Of a DNA stretch of 64,000 bases, positions 12,658-24,462 are shown one piece after another. The translations under genes and the position numbers were made by a program. The stretch covers positions 1-64,000 of the forward strand of contig JAFKAC010000152.1 in the NCBI GenBank assembly GCA_025766275.1. Reading direction: 5' to 3'. How positions within the stretch are numbered: the first letter of the stretch is position 1; each line of letters starts with the position of its first letter. The notes beneath the pieces are model-generated. The model did not search any database. It was not told the origin of the DNA and was given only the letters and a program-made list of their open reading frames with translations. The DNA is from Lactarius indigo. Taxonomy: Eukaryota; Basidiomycota; Agaricomycetes; Russulales; Russulaceae.

Positions 12658-13388
12658 GTTAATGTAATCAAGATAGGTTGTATTTCGAGGGATAAGGAAG
12701 ACCCCGCTCCGAATAAGTTTGAACACAGGAGGGGACGGCTGGGGGGGAAAGAAAGGGGCCAGTACGAACGTGAAACCATGCCACTAGGATATTTGAGTGT
12801 GGAGGTTTCATCGGCAGAAGCAAGCCTCTCCTGGTCGCGACTCGCGAGGCCAACTTCGACCTACTTTGCGCCTTCATTGCACCTTCTTTGATGCTCGGTA
12901 GAACATTAGATTACGGCTGGTACGTTCTGTTCTCACCGAGGGAATAATTTTGATAAGCCCCCATGAATCTCTCGTATCTTGACCAACCCTCTTCTAGGTA
13001 TATACTTCATGTCCAGATTAGTAAGAGTCAGGCCAAGGGCTTGCCAGTGGTCGAGCGTACTAAGCCCGAGGTAAGTCTAAGGTGATCCTGAACCCTGAAA
13101 CACCGGTCGACCTTGATGTATCTTGATGGATGAGCGATGAGCCGGAAAATTCCATTCTGATCCGACTAAAGTGGGCAGCCGGCTCAGCCTCTCTGCTGCC
13201 TCTCTGGTCACATCGATCACATTCGGTACTGTATTACCATATCGTACAGGCACATGACCTGACCAAATTCATACCGTAAGCTGTCAAAAATTCGTTAGCA
13301 GCCTAACTTACGGTGGGCATGACTACGAGTACGCTACCATTTTGTGACCGCGAGTACAGGATGTGGGCACCGCCATTAACATTTGGCA
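12658..13388. other. Spacer 3, 5' part; no gene seen
   Basis: The first 250 bp match the promoter side of copies 1 and 2 (for example the GGTAGAACATTAGATTACGG phrase near 12898). The remainder is unlike the other spacers. It should contain the 5' exons of the GST gene if they survive, but none was found. Confidence 0.5.
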
Positions 13389-14300
13389 GAACAGCCCGGA
13401 TTAACCTCTCCGAGAATGTGCAGAAAGGACCTTGGTATATCAAGCTCAATCCAACGGCCGCATCCCGGTGATAACCGATCGCTTTCGCGACAACTTCAAT
13501 GCCTTTGAGAGCGGTGAAATCTTGTTGTACCTAACTCAACACTACGACAGGGACCGTGTGTTTTGGTTCGACTCCATCGAGACCCAGTGGGCTACAGCGA
13601 AATGGTACAGGGGATATACTCTGCGGTGAGTACGAAGTCAGCGTCTTCGTAGCTGACTCATCGCTGATGATTTCTTGGCTGTAGCACGGAGGAGTCGGCC
13701 CGATGCAGGGTCAAGGTACGCTGACCGTGCCTCCGAGTCTTCGCGTTTTAATGTGTGCTTGATTATCGGCGAATTAGCTGGCTTCTTCACTTTTGGGACG
13801 AAGGAAGATATCTTTTTCGCTCGTGAACGTGCGTGCGCGCCGGTTGGGGTTGTACCTGTGCCTCTCATCCTTTTTTTTTTTTGATTCCGGGATACGTATC
13901 AGAGATACAAACCAGTCGTGCCTTCTCATCCGTTTCACAGACGTGGACGAGACCAAGAGGCTCTACGGAGTTCTCGAGATCCGGCTCTCTCAGGACCGCG
14001 ACTACCTTACTGGCCCTGGACGCGGAAAACCCTCCATTGCCGACTTCAATGTGTTCCCCTGGTATAAATTTTACGTTGTGAAGTTGATCCAATGTCGACC
14101 AGACCCGGGTGGGAATAGGATTGCGGGTCATGCAAGGACCATTACTAAGACTTTGGACGAATGGCCCAACCTCAAGGTGGATTTCAGCTTTTGTTGACCC
14201 GAATTCTAAATACTAACGTGAATGCATCAGGGCGTGGTATGAGAGGATTAATACGCGAAAGGGCGTTCAAGCTGGGTTTCAGATACCACCAAAGGTGTAG
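13389..14300 (+). pseudogene. Glutathione S-transferase (Ure2-like class), 5'-truncated and frameshifted
   Basis: Glutathione S-transferases conjugate glutathione to electrophiles. Family pieces occur in order with intron gaps: INLSENVQKGPWYIKLN near 13391-13445, NGRIPVITDRF and FNAFESGEILLYLTQHYDRD (the ES pair contacts glutathione) at about 13448-13550, GGVGPMQGQ near 13686-13715, [20 protein letters not shown] and [16 protein letters not shown] at 13950-14060, DEWPNLK near 14157-14177, and AWYERINTRKGVQAGFQIPP before a TAG at 14298-14300. Introns are retained, so this is a DNA-level copy and not a retrocopy. One C is missing between KLNP and NGRIP near 13450, breaking the frame, and the amino-terminal 40 or so residues are not found. 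It lies between DUF6534 copies 3 and 4, on the opposite strand. Confidence 0.75.
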
Positions 14301-14703
14301 AAGTAGAATCGGAGGACGTGGATGTGAAACTCACACGCGTCAGAAAAGGCGAGGATGGTGGCATCGAAAGTTCGTCGCACCCATAACCGTGATAATATTC
14401 GAAGTTGATCCTCCAGCAGGTCTTCCAGAGCTACTCGTACAGTAGCAATACCGCTCACTACATGGGTATGATAACTTATAGATAGGATTAGGGTGTGTCA
14501 GGCTATAGTACAAGCTTGAGGGCAACGAGCGGTCCCAATGAAAGCGATCTATATTAACCCTCCCCAAAGTTGCGCCGTGATCGTGCTAAGACTACGCGCT
14601 CGATTCCGACGTTCGACTTTGGCCTTGAGAGGGGATGATATCGATAGTTATGTCCTTCAGCTAAAATTACTGTCGATCTGGCAATAGCGAGCAGATGCGA
14701 GTA
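14301..14703. other. 3' flank of GST pseudogene and of DUF6534 copy 4; no gene
   Basis: Shares decayed homology with 3340-3755 and 10229-10562 (for example the CATCGAAAGTTCGTCGCACC phrase near 14362). Nothing else is seen. Confidence 0.5.
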
Positions 14704-16758
14704 TCATACCGGTTTTGAAACTTCGATTGTAGGCCCTACATTGTGATCAGATTTGCACGGTGCAAAGTCCGATGCGGTCGAACGGTGAACAGTGACAGAG
14801 ACGCCAGGTTGTTTGGATTTAGACACGTGGGCCTCGCTTGGTGGCTGAATTCGGATCGAAGACAGGTTGAATGCGTTATTCGGGTGGCCAGCAGATGACT
14901 GCTCACGGACGTGGTCCCGACTGTTCAGCCTAAAAAGTGGGGACAGTAAGACGTCGTCCCCACACCGAATGGGCTCCTCACATAGCAAGCAAAGAGTTCA
15001 GGTAGCCTGTAGGACAAACGTTAGCCGACCATCTCTGCGCCTGGGATAATTGTAACCGTACATTTACCCATTATCCAGAGAAACGACACCGGGATCATAG
15101 AGGAGGGCGCAACTACGAACTGGTCATAAAATAAGAAAAATCTCAAAAGGCAAAGGTTGAGACGGAAAATTCTTACGCTAACGGTCATGGCGGTACCAAG
15201 GAGGCTACTTAAGTTAGTTTCAGGTCATTGCCCAGCGTAGACGAAGAACTCACCTGGTCAGCAAACCCGAATTAATGGTGTAAGCCATCAAGGTCATGAT
15301 CATAGAATCAGTTCTGTGCGTGAACGTGAGCCAGATCGACGACATAGACGTCAAAAGGATAAACTTACCTCGCAAACCCGGTCTTCTTTCGGTAGAGAGA
15401 CCAACACATCACTGCAGCGACCAAGATGTCCACCAAAACGGCTGCGATCATCCCTACGCATGCCCACCACTAATAAGTTATCAGCATGCGTGAATGTGGT
15501 GTAAGTCGAAACATACATATAAGTTGTGAACCGCAGAGAATCGCTTTTCAACGAACCTAATAATGGGTTCAATGATTTGATACACTCAAGGAAGAACCAT
15601 ATCTACTCTTTTGCCGTGACATCTAACATGCAAAATTCGAAAATAATTCAGACAAAAAATAGAAAGCAAGCAACTCACAATATCCGAGACCTACAAAGGA
15701 TGCAAAGAAAGACGATTACGAGTGTACCCCACAGGAATAACAAGAGAACTTACAATGGCCACCAAGGAGTAATACTGCCTGCGAAAGCACATTCGCATTC
15801 AGAGGTGCTTCGGTCAGTCAACCATGATAACTTACGATGACTATCGGAAAAAAGATATTTCTGCTTACTGATAGAAAATCAAATCGTGGCCCGGAAGTGC
15901 AGTAGCCGACAGAAGAAAACTCACTGAGGTAAATCCGCCTTGCGTAATAGCTACGCTACGTTAAGACAATAGCTGTTAGAGGCAGAGCGGAAACGACGAA
16001 CAGCTGCACGGCAGTACCGGGGATGGCCTGCAGCGACCTTCAGTCAGTACGTGACAGATGAATTACTGCAAGACGTACACTGATCATGGTCTGAAGCTAA
16101 GTTACATCAGGCGGACATTAGGTGAGCGGTTACGGAAGTAAGAAAGTTCGGGGTGACGCACGGTCAAGGCCCTAAGGTACGGATTAGAAACGACCTAGCT
16201 ACCCCAAAGCAGGTTGACTTACCACATATTGTACTGCAAGTTCTCGACGTTGCCAAAATTCAGGATGAGGTACCTACCGTAATGAACAATGGCGAACAAA
16301 GTGGGTATTGCGGTCTCACCAGTATATCGCATAAGCGCATAGAATTGTATGGAAGGCCTCCGTGACTCTATTGAAAACATTGCAACGAGGACGCACTGGA
16401 ACCTGAGCAACACTACGCACAGTAAGAACCCAATGAAGAACTTAAGTGTCTTTCGGTCTTTATTCCAACAGCGCCTAGGACCGGTCAGCTTGTTGCATCC
16501 GGTGACAAGGATCGGTTACCAATAGTATATCCATCTACGAGAGTAATAAATTTGCCAAAGTCAGCGCGAAAAAGGAGGACACGTCACTCAAGCTTACGCC
16601 TGTACGACTGTCAAACCAAAGAGCCTGTAAGTTCATTAGCTCAGGGGGAAATACCGTTAAAGAAGAGTGCAAGGGAGGACTGACGTAGTACTGACAAGCA
16701 GCCCGAAAAAAGCAGCCCCAAAGGAATTGCGGATGTCAACGACAGGATGGCCAGGCAT
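14704..16758 (-). CDS. DUF6534-type membrane protein, array copy 4 (multi-exon, best preserved)
   Basis: Start ATG at 16758 reads MPGHPVVDIRNSFGAAFFGL, 33 nt from a TATATA box at 16791-16796. A tiny exon reads LFGLTVVQ; the next reads WIYYW, then CWNKDRKTLKFFIGFLLCVV, with CTGAC branch sites in the introns. Further along are AAVMCWSLYRKKTGFAR near 15390, TDSMIMTLMAYTINSGLLTR near 15300, SLLGTAMTVSVRI near 15190, YLNSLLAM and LNSRDHVREQS near 14920-15020, and the KPV-TGA end at 14704. These are the DUF6534 signatures (RTGF, T-D plus INTG/INSG-LLT, N-S-LLA-LN-R). A seven-helix membrane protein of unknown function is predicted, and no break was noticed in the exons read. Confidence 0.75.
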
Positions 16759-17250
16759 GCTGTTGCGGTCAAGCTATCCTCGGGGCGGGATATATAAGGG
16801 CCTGGCTGGATAAAGTTTGATCAGCCGGGGAGAGAGGATCGAAAAGTAGGTGACCGCGGGGTGGCATGAGGAACAGTGCTATAATTAAGGGTGGCAATCT
16901 TTTCATTATCGTTTTTGGGTTTGGGTAGACGAAGTGAGATGATGTCACGGTAGACAGTAGGCTACTCAAGAGGATTTTCGGGGCTAGCCATATTTGGTCC
17001 GCTTAGCGCTTTAATGCTTCGACCTTGGCTCAGACCGTCTAGACGCTCAACTAATACTTGACTAGATGATCACTGTATCAATTGAAGGGGTACAGTACAT
17101 TTTGATAACCGTCCTAAGTACCTGCCACTGCCAGCTGCCAGCTTGCGCGGCGTCACAGAAAGTTGTCACGTAAGGTAACACGTGACGCGTGACAATTACC
17201 GGAGGCCATCTTGGAATGCAGCTCAACGTGACTGTAGACCCGGGCATTCG
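16759..17250. other. Promoter side of DUF6534 copy 4 and transition to unique DNA
   Basis: TATATA on the minus strand at 16791-16796 is the likely core promoter. Homology to the other array units fades near 17040, the right border of the tandem array. No gene was found. Confidence 0.5.
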
Positions 17251-18723
17251 CTACGCTTTTTTGTTTCTCGATGTGAGTGCGTCGTGCGAAAGTTCATAGG
17301 ACGGCCGAGATTTTACATAACTCACCTCGCCAAGCACCTCGCTAGCTGACACGTCGTGATCTGCGAAGTTGTCGCACATTTTTACAGCACCAATGGCGGC
17401 ATTCAGCAAAGGAGACAGTGGGTGGCATTCTAGGGCATTTATTCGCAACGTCCATGGTCTTGTGTGTTGATTCTCACGCAGTATGGTTGGCTCTCCCTCA
17501 TCCAGTGGAGAATCGCGACCCACGGGTGAAGTCGGAAGGATCTCAGATCTCAGCGCTTGCTCGTCTATTACTAGTCGTACTCTGGGGGTTCGACAATTTG
17601 CAAAAGTCCGACTACGCTACGAAGTGTTGAAGCGATCCAAATCCAAATCGACGACAGCCAATATGAATATGTAATCGTAACTGTCCATTGGCTACGACCT
17701 ACGCCGTTTCTAAATGTTTCTTGCTCGTATTCTGGTGCTGACAGTGGATCCGCACTGCAAAATGCACCCTGGCACCGAACATTAGCCTTGCGATTTGCCA
17801 CATCCAAGCGAATTGTCGATAGGAGCTTTCCCGGGGAACCAAGACCAAAGTGGCTTGGTCTCTTTACAGTGAAGACACCCGGAGGACCTGGTTCTGTTTC
17901 CGCCGATGTGCCAGGCATCAAGCTTGCATCAAGTTCGCCGATCAAGTCGATCAGGGTCCGATCACATACACAATCTCTACGAGTGCAGGTGTGTCGTATG
18001 TCGTGTTCGTACATTGACCCGTCAAATGTCCAGAAGACTGTTCAACAAAGAGATTGAATACCGGGCATAACGCGAACCTTGCTCAAGCAACAATATCATC
18101 TAATCGAGTTACGCTGTAACCGTCAAATCAGCATCCGGATTCCAGACGGACATACTCCCGGCGCCAATCCTGCAATATTTGGGCTCGTTCCTTCGCGTCG
18201 CATATATAGACAAACGCCCTTGAGGCTAAAGTGGATACGTATGCGCCGTGATACACGAGAGCAATCACGAACATTTTTCGACTGCGTCCCCCAGCGCCCG
18301 TGACCGTTCTGCCCTAAATCTAGTTTTCAGACCGATTACAGCAATTAGTCCCGTCATATCATCACAAGATCTTCCAAGGCTGGGTCTTGGCTTCTCGTCA
18401 AGTGTTGACGTTGTTGGGGTGTGATAAATGCCAGGACGTACGGGAGTCTGGATTCGGGTTGGGTCATCTGAAATTATATCGAATACGGCCACGCTGACCA
18501 GTGTGGGTTGCTCCGAAATCACACCTTTGAATGGTTCTCCAGGGACGTTCGGAGTGATTTTGAACATCTGAGCATTGAACTGAATTATCGATATCAAGCT
18601 TAGGTGATCATCAACACGAGTCATAGCAACGAATCCGCAGACGACACTAACTTAGTCGTGATACCTGGGTGATAGGCGCGTAACTGTAAAAGACGGAGGT
18701 GCATGTCCGGGAGCGTCCGGCAT
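17251..18723 (-). CDS. Hypothetical multi-exon gene, not recognised
   Basis: Several minus-strand stretches look coding. A possible start at 18723 (MPDAPGHAPPSFTVTRLSP) joins across a 69-nt intron to LISIIQFNAQMFKITPNVPG at about 18598, which runs to about 18340. Another exon near 18130-18270 reads RAFVYICDAKERAQILQDWR. A third, 17700-17970, reads through GELDASLMPGTSAETEPGPP and FGLGSPGKLLSTIRLDVANR. A last one at 17251-17500 includes LLNAAIGAVKMCDNFADHD. I do not recognise a family. Exon joints are guesses from GT-AG sites, and the opposite strand also has short ORFs here. Confidence 0.35.
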
Positions 18724-19384
18724 AGGCTGGCCTATTGAAAAGTATGGTGCTTGTTGGGGGACTACTCAGCCGCGGTGACTAGGTGGGAGTAGAGAGATTG
18801 GATAGGGAGACAACGTTCGTCGCGCTTCATGGACCTGAGCATTTGTCGAGCAACCGCAGCAATGTCAGATAAGTACTCGACACAATAGGAGATGTAGCAT
18901 GGCAGAGAGGAATCGGCTTTGTCTTCGAGACGACCCTACAGGCCGTTGCTGTCAACATACAAGTCTGCGGCCCACACAAGATCACCTAGATCCTCGATCA
19001 TAATGCACCAGCAACGAGAGGAACCACTGTCCTTGTGCAGGATTTCCCATTACGAGCCCGAAATTGCTGGCAGGTGGTTTACTCGAGTGTGTGGCATTCC
19101 GGAGGCGGACGTGCCTAGGGGCTTGTAGGGATCAAGGTCAGAGGTCAGGAACCGACTGTAGGGTAGTTTTTAAAACCATGTGAGTTTTTCCGAAATGCGT
19201 GTTCAGTGAGAGTCAACCAAGTCGCAGATGCGAACAACAGAAAAGCGGGGAAGTGAGAGTGGCGACTGTCAAAGGTTAGACGCCACTAAGCTCGCCAGTT
19301 TCTACCATCGTCCTCTCGGGGCCTCCTCTACCCGTGACCACCACCACCGCCTCGTCTCCCAAACCTCCTAAACACTACATTCCA
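18724..19384. other. Intergenic region between two divergent genes
   Basis: Presumed shared promoter region of the minus-strand hypothetical gene and the plus-strand cullin. No TATA box or further gene was identified. Confidence 0.4.
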
Positions 19385-22111
19385 ATGGCTGCTATCAGTC
19401 AATATCCTATGCCCCTACCCACGGCGGACCTCGCTACGACATGGCAATTCCTCGAGGAAGGCGTCGACCATATCATGACGAAGCTCCAAACCGGCGTATC
19501 CTATTCCAAGTACATGAGCTTATATACTGTCGCTTACAACTATTGTACATCATCAAAAATGCCCAGTAATGCTTCGTCGGAGCAGTCTGCGGCCGGGCGA
19601 TGTCTGTCTCTCCTCATTGTCCCCGTGTCCTTGTGCTGACATCCTCCTTTAGCTGGTGCCAATCTGATGGGATCCGATTTGTACAACAACCTGATCCGCT
19701 ACTTTGTACAGCATCTACGACATTTGAGAGACGTGAGTGATGGCATTGGGACTACAGGACGATACGTGACGCCTTTTGCAGAATTCGGACTCACTACAGA
19801 ATGAGCTGCTCCTGAAGTACTATGCTGGCGAATGGGACCGGTACACGACTGGCGCGAATTACATCAACCGTCTGTTCACATATCTGAACCGGCACTGGGT
19901 GAAGAGAGAACGCGATGAGGGCAGAAAAGGGGTCTATCCTGTATACACTGTGCGTTTATCCTTTGGTGTCTCTGTGTTGATTTACACGCGGATATTATAG
20001 CTTGCTCTCGTGCAATGGCGCGCAAACTTCTTTCTGCATATACAAGGAAAGCAGTCAAAGCTCGCTGGCGCCATCTTGCGCCTTATCGAACACCAACGGA
20101 ATGGGGAGACGATCGACCAGGGTCTGGTAAAGAAGGTCGTGGATTCGTTCGTCTCTCTTGGCATCGATGAAAGCGACTTGAACAAGGCTTCGCTCGACAA
20201 TTACAAAGAACACTTCGAGTTCCCGTTCCTTAATGCCACTGAGGCGTACTATAAGCACGAGTCTGAGTCATTCCTCGCAGAGAACACCGTGTCGGACTAC
20301 CTTAGGAAGGCCGAAGAGCGCTTGAAGGAGGAAGAAGACCGTGTGGAGCGGTATCTACACACAACCACGCGCAAATTACTTATCAATAAATGCGAACATG
20401 TCCTCGTCCGTGCGCACGCAGACCTCATGTGGGAGAGCTTCCAAAGTTTGCTGGACTACGACAAGGACGAAGATCTTCAACGTATGTATTCCCTACTCTC
20501 TCGTATTCCGGAGGGTCTGGAGCCTTTGCGGAGGAAATTTGAGGAACACGTGAAGAGGACTGGTCTGGCAGCGGTCGCTAAACTGGTGGGGACGGACAGC
20601 GCGGCGATAGACGCACTGGAGCCAAAGGCATATGTCGACGCCCTACTTGAGATCCACTCCAAGTCTTCCGACACCGTCAACCGCAGTTTCAAAGGCGAAG
20701 CCGGCTTCGTCGCAAGCTTGGACAGGGCCTGTCGAGAGTTTGTCAACCGTAATGCCGCGACCGGTACGTCATCGAGCAGGTCCCCTGAACTACTTGCAAA
20801 ACACGCGGACGCGTTGCTACGGAAGAACAACAAGGTGGCCGAGGAGGGTGATCTTGAAGGTGCACTGAATCGCGTGGCACGTGGTCCTCCAGTCTGCATG
20901 ACAAAACAATTTCTAAAGCTAAAGCATGTTCTACAGATGGTTATTTTCAAATATCTCGAAGAGAAGGACGTTTTCCAAACATTCTATTCGACAAAGCTTT
21001 CGAAACGCCTGATTCATGGTGTATCTGCGTCGGACGAAGCCGAGGCGAGCATGATCTCGAAGCTGAAAGAGGCTTGCGGTTTCGAGTACACGAACAAACT
21101 CCAGCGCATGTTCACTGGTACGCTCTCTCCACTTATCGCGTGCGAAGCGATCGCTCATTGATACTACAGACATGAGTCTCAGCAAAGACTTGACGGACTC
21201 TTTCAAAGAGCGCATGGAACAGAACCATAATGACGTAGACATCAACTTCAGCGTGATGGTCCTTGGCACGAACTTCTGGCCACTCAATCCACCGAAGGAT
21301 GGATTCATCGTTCCCACCGACATTCAAATAACCTATGACCGCTTTCAAAAGTACTACCAGACGAAGCACTCGGGTCGGAAACTCACGTGGCTGTGGAATT
21401 ACTCTAAGAACGAGCTGCGGACCAACTACCTTAATCAGAAGTATATCCTCATGACAAGCGCGTATCAAATGGCTGTTCTATTGCAGTACAACAATAACGA
21501 CACCCTTTCACTCGACGAGTTGGCCACCGCAACCAACGTTGGGAAGGACCTGCTCACGCAGGTACTCCAGCCTCTTGTGAAGTCACGCATTCTGATTAGC
21601 GAAGAGACGGATCAATATGATCTCAATCCGAGTATGCTTCACCCTTTCAATTCGACTTACGTCGGTTTACCGGCAATTCACAGACTTCAAATCAAAGAAG
21701 ATTCGCGTGAACCTGAATCAACCGATCAAGGCGGAGGTTAAAGCAGAGTCCAGTGACGTGTTGAAGACCGTCGATGAGGATCGCAAATATGTCATTCAGG
21801 CGACCATTGTCCGGTCCGTCGTTTTCCCGCATTGTTTAAATATGTCGAGAGACCTGATATATACCGTGCACAGGATAATGAAAGCACGCAAGACGATGAA
21901 AAATCAACCCCTCATCCAAGAAGTTATCTCACAGATCTCGCAGCGTTTCACACCCAAGATTCCTGATATCAAGAAGGTCTGTCACTTTTTCGTGCTTTCG
22001 CTTCCGAGAGCGGTGCTGACTTGTTGGACGTAGGCTATTGATACACTTCTAGAGAAAGAGTACATTGAGCGGGTCGATGGAACACGTGACACGTTCGCTT
22101 ACGTCGCATAG
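19385..22111 (+). CDS. Cullin-1/CDC53-type SCF ubiquitin ligase scaffold
   Basis: Cullin 1 is the rigid scaffold of SCF E3 ligases. Its amino end binds Skp1/F-box adaptors and its carboxyl end binds the Rbx1 RING protein and is neddylated. Exons read: 19385-19601, 19653-19732, 19782-19949, 20001-21117, 21170-21631, 21684-21813, 21874-21976, 22034-22111. An extra intron inside the fourth exon is likely at 20874-20936, because the 21 residues it would encode are foreign to the family. About 763 residues result, the usual length. Landmarks are TWQFLEEGVDHIMTKLQTGV at the amino end, GANLMGSDLYNN, the cullin-homology segment LSKRLIHGVSASDEAEASMI, and TIVRIMKARKTMKNQPLIQE, which holds the neddylation lysine. 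It ends DTFAYVA-TAG. The introns are GT-AG and 49-63 nt long. An upstream in-frame GTG exists; the first ATG gives the family's usual amino end. Confidence 0.95.
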
Positions 22112-22370
22112 AAGGTCGTTTGTTTTAGTCGTTGTCTACCCCCGTCTGTCTGCACCGTCGCGTTTTTCCCCGTCCAATATTTCGGATTGAGGATTGTAGC
22201 ATATCAATGCATCTAGTTTTGTACTTCTCTTCTCTTCACTAGAGCACCACTTCGTTCTGTTATTACTTTCGCACGCTTCGGCCATCGCGCAATCAGGAAG
22301 TGATGGCGATTGGTGCAGCGCTGTGACCTAATTTAGGCTAGCTTCGTCCTGTCCGACATCTAGCCGTCAG
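22112..22370. other. Cullin 3' flank
   Basis: Probable 3' untranslated region and terminator; nothing else is seen. It ends where the GTCA-iterated repeat begins. Confidence 0.5.
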
Positions 22371-22394
22371 GCTCAGTAAAAAAGAAAAAGTCGG
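22371..22394 (+). repeat. Inverted terminal-like motif, left copy
   Basis: A 24-bp sequence starting GCTCAGTAAAAA and ending GAAAAAGTCGG. It matches the reverse complement of 62882-62905 at 23 of 24 positions and may be the end of a DNA element. Confidence 0.7.
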
Positions 22395-22960
22395 CCCGGG
22401 TCACCTGGTGGTCAGAAACGGTCATCAGGAGTCAAAATGACCTAAATCGGTTTTTTTGCAAAATTTCCGTGACAGATCGACCAAAATTGACTTAGAATAG
22501 CCGGGTCAGGTGAGTTAGCCAAAGTCAAAATAAGTCAGCCCATGGCGTCCAAAGTCATTTTGGGGCAATTCTGTAGATAAATTTGCCGTCATCCCGGGTC
22601 ATATCTAGTCAATATATGCCAGTTTGATGTCATCCTAAGTCCGATCTAGTCAATATTTGCTGTTTCGTCGGTCATTCGCCGGTCATCTTAGGTCCGTTTT
22701 AGTCAATATATGCCATTTCGTTGGTCATCCCAGGTCCTATCCAGTCAATATTTGCCATTTCGTTGGTCATCTCAAGTCTGTTTTAGTCAGTATTTACAGT
22801 TTCGTTGGTCATCTCAAGTCCAATCTAGTCATTTGGGGATGATCCCCTAGTCAAATCTAGTCACATATCATCGGATCTTAGTCCTTTTTGTGCACTCCGC
22901 AGTCAAATATATTCAACAGCTGTTATACTGGGTCAGGAGAGGTCGTATACTGGTCATCGT
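22395..22960. repeat. GTCA-iterated DNA with a roughly 43-bp tandem repeat
   Basis: GTCA recurs every 10-20 nt throughout. Between about 22587 and 22840 there are five to six degenerate copies of a unit of about 43 bp containing GGTCATC, AGTC, TAGTCAATATTTGCC and TTTCGTT. A related GTCA/GACT-rich segment lies in reverse orientation at 62740-62905, so both stretches face inward. Confidence 0.75.
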
Positions 22961-23149
22961 ATGTAGGTTGGAAATTTCAGAAAATAAAAAACCCCCCTGA
23001 AAATCTCAAGCGTATTGAAGCAATCAGAGCCCCCTACGTGCAGTGGTGTATACACTAAGGTGATGCACCGAGCTGCCTTTTTGACCCTTTCTTCAGTTTG
23101 CGCTAGTGATATGGGGTCAGCATGGGGAAGTATGAAAAACGTAAGAACT

Positions 23150-23957
23150 CACACTCTCGACGATTTCCTGGATGGTTGACTTGGAGACCTGCGTGAACTC
23201 CGGGGAATTGACAATGGCCGCAATGAGTTCTGTGCCATAGTCAACATTACACTGCAAGGTGCCAGAACTCAAGTGTATATAATGCACCATCCTTACACCT
23301 TGACTTCGGCGCATTGAGCTTGTTGTTGCCAATCAAGGTAAGCAGCTCCGAGACTTGAAGGAGCCTCAGCAATGCAGCATCTGTGCGAGAACCCTATAGG
23401 CTGTGGGTGAGTGGTTTGGGGGCCATAATTGAACCCGACGCACCTCGTCTAATGCCGGTGAAGGCCCCTGCATGGATCCTGCGCCAGGGGCGGGCCGCTG
23501 GGTGCTGGTAAGATCATTTTCCGGGGGAGGCTCTGGGGTACTGGTTGGGGCGGTGACGTTTGTAATGGGCGTTGGCCGCTTGATTTTGAGCACGAGCGTG
23601 TGCTTTGGAGGCGACATCGTGACATCACGATAGGAAGGGGGAGTAGGTGGGGTGGTAGGAATGACTGGGACACGAGAAGAAGAAGTAATGGCCTGAAACA
23701 ATGAATGAACTATAAACTCGGAGTAGTCGAACACTTACCCCACCAGCACCGACCCAGCAGTTTTCAAGACATTCGAGAATCTTCTCGAGATAAATATTGC
23801 TAATAAAGCCACTCGTCTTCGGCGTTCCGGCGTTGGTGCACATCAGCCGCGCTTCCTGGCATATCTTGAGGGCGGCGGCCACTAACTTGAAGGCGGTGGC
23901 AACGCTGCCGACATCTTCCCAGGTGGTGAGTGAGGATGATGGGCTGATACCACCTGC
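23150..23957 (-). pseudogene. 3' exons of a split multi-exon gene, not recognised
   Basis: Minus-strand exons with good GT-AG introns: about 23956-23739, 23692-23444, 23393-23299 and 23251-23153. The first reads VATAFKLVAAALKICQEARL and ends LECLENCWVGAGG before GTAAGT. The second is proline-rich with HTLVLKIKRPTPI. The third contains SELLTLIGNNKLNAPKS. The fourth contains YGTELIAAIVNSPEFTQVSK, but joins the third out of frame by one base. The 5' side is cut by the LTR of E1 at 23958. Likely earlier exons lie beyond the retrotransposons at 34282-34629 and 42291-43570, same strand. No family was recognised. Confidence 0.5.
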
Positions 23958-24442
23958 TGTTACGTTTCGACTCGTACAACTGAGGACCCTTACTGTACCG
24001 GTTGCAACTACGGCGGTAAGGTATATTAGTTGCGGACTTACCTATGGTGATAGCGGTAGTACAATAGGCGATTACGACTGATAGCTGACTGAGCGGTGCC
24101 TCGATGACTCGTTACTAGTACAGGTACTAGTAGTATTAGTGTTTGCGATGTTTCTGCGATACGTTGGACGCATACCTACTGTGACTCATAGCAGCGCTTG
24201 AAAGCCTGCTTGACTTGTATATATAGTGTCTCGTGAAGACCAAGATACGCCATCTTGGTCTTCTTCAATCGTCACTTGTATTCCTGTCTCTTGCCTCCCT
24301 AAAGGAGAAGTCTCGTCTTTCTAACTAGCGTCTTCGAACGTCTAGAAGTTGCCTTCGTGCCATACGCCTCCGGCGTGATTAGCTAAGTTGCCCAAGTCGC
24401 CTTTACGAGCTCAAGTCGAGCTAACGTCGTGACGACGTTACA
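23958..24442 (+). repeat. E1 5' LTR (485 bp)
   Basis: Begins TGTTACG and ends GTTACA. TATATATA at 24219-24225 lies about 30 bp before ATCTTGGTCTT (24252-24262), the predicted transcript start. That sequence is the right arm of a palindrome whose left arm AAGACCAAGAT lies a few bases upstream. It is related to the E3, E4, E6 and solo LTRs. Confidence 0.9.
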
Positions 24443-24444
24443 TT

Positions 24445-24455
24445 AAGACCAAGAT
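24445..24455 (+). promoter_or_regulatory. E1 self-priming primer-binding site
   Basis: AAGACCAAGAT lies two bases after the 5' LTR. It is the exact reverse complement of ATCTTGGTCTT at the predicted 5' end of the transcript, the arrangement known from Tf1/sushi-type elements. Confidence 0.8.
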
Positions 24456-24462
24456 ATCCATT

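Noticed and set aside
24443..24456. Primer-binding site for a host tRNA
   Set aside because: The site matches the element's own LTR exactly, and the match is kept with different sequences in E5 and E2, so self-priming explains it better.
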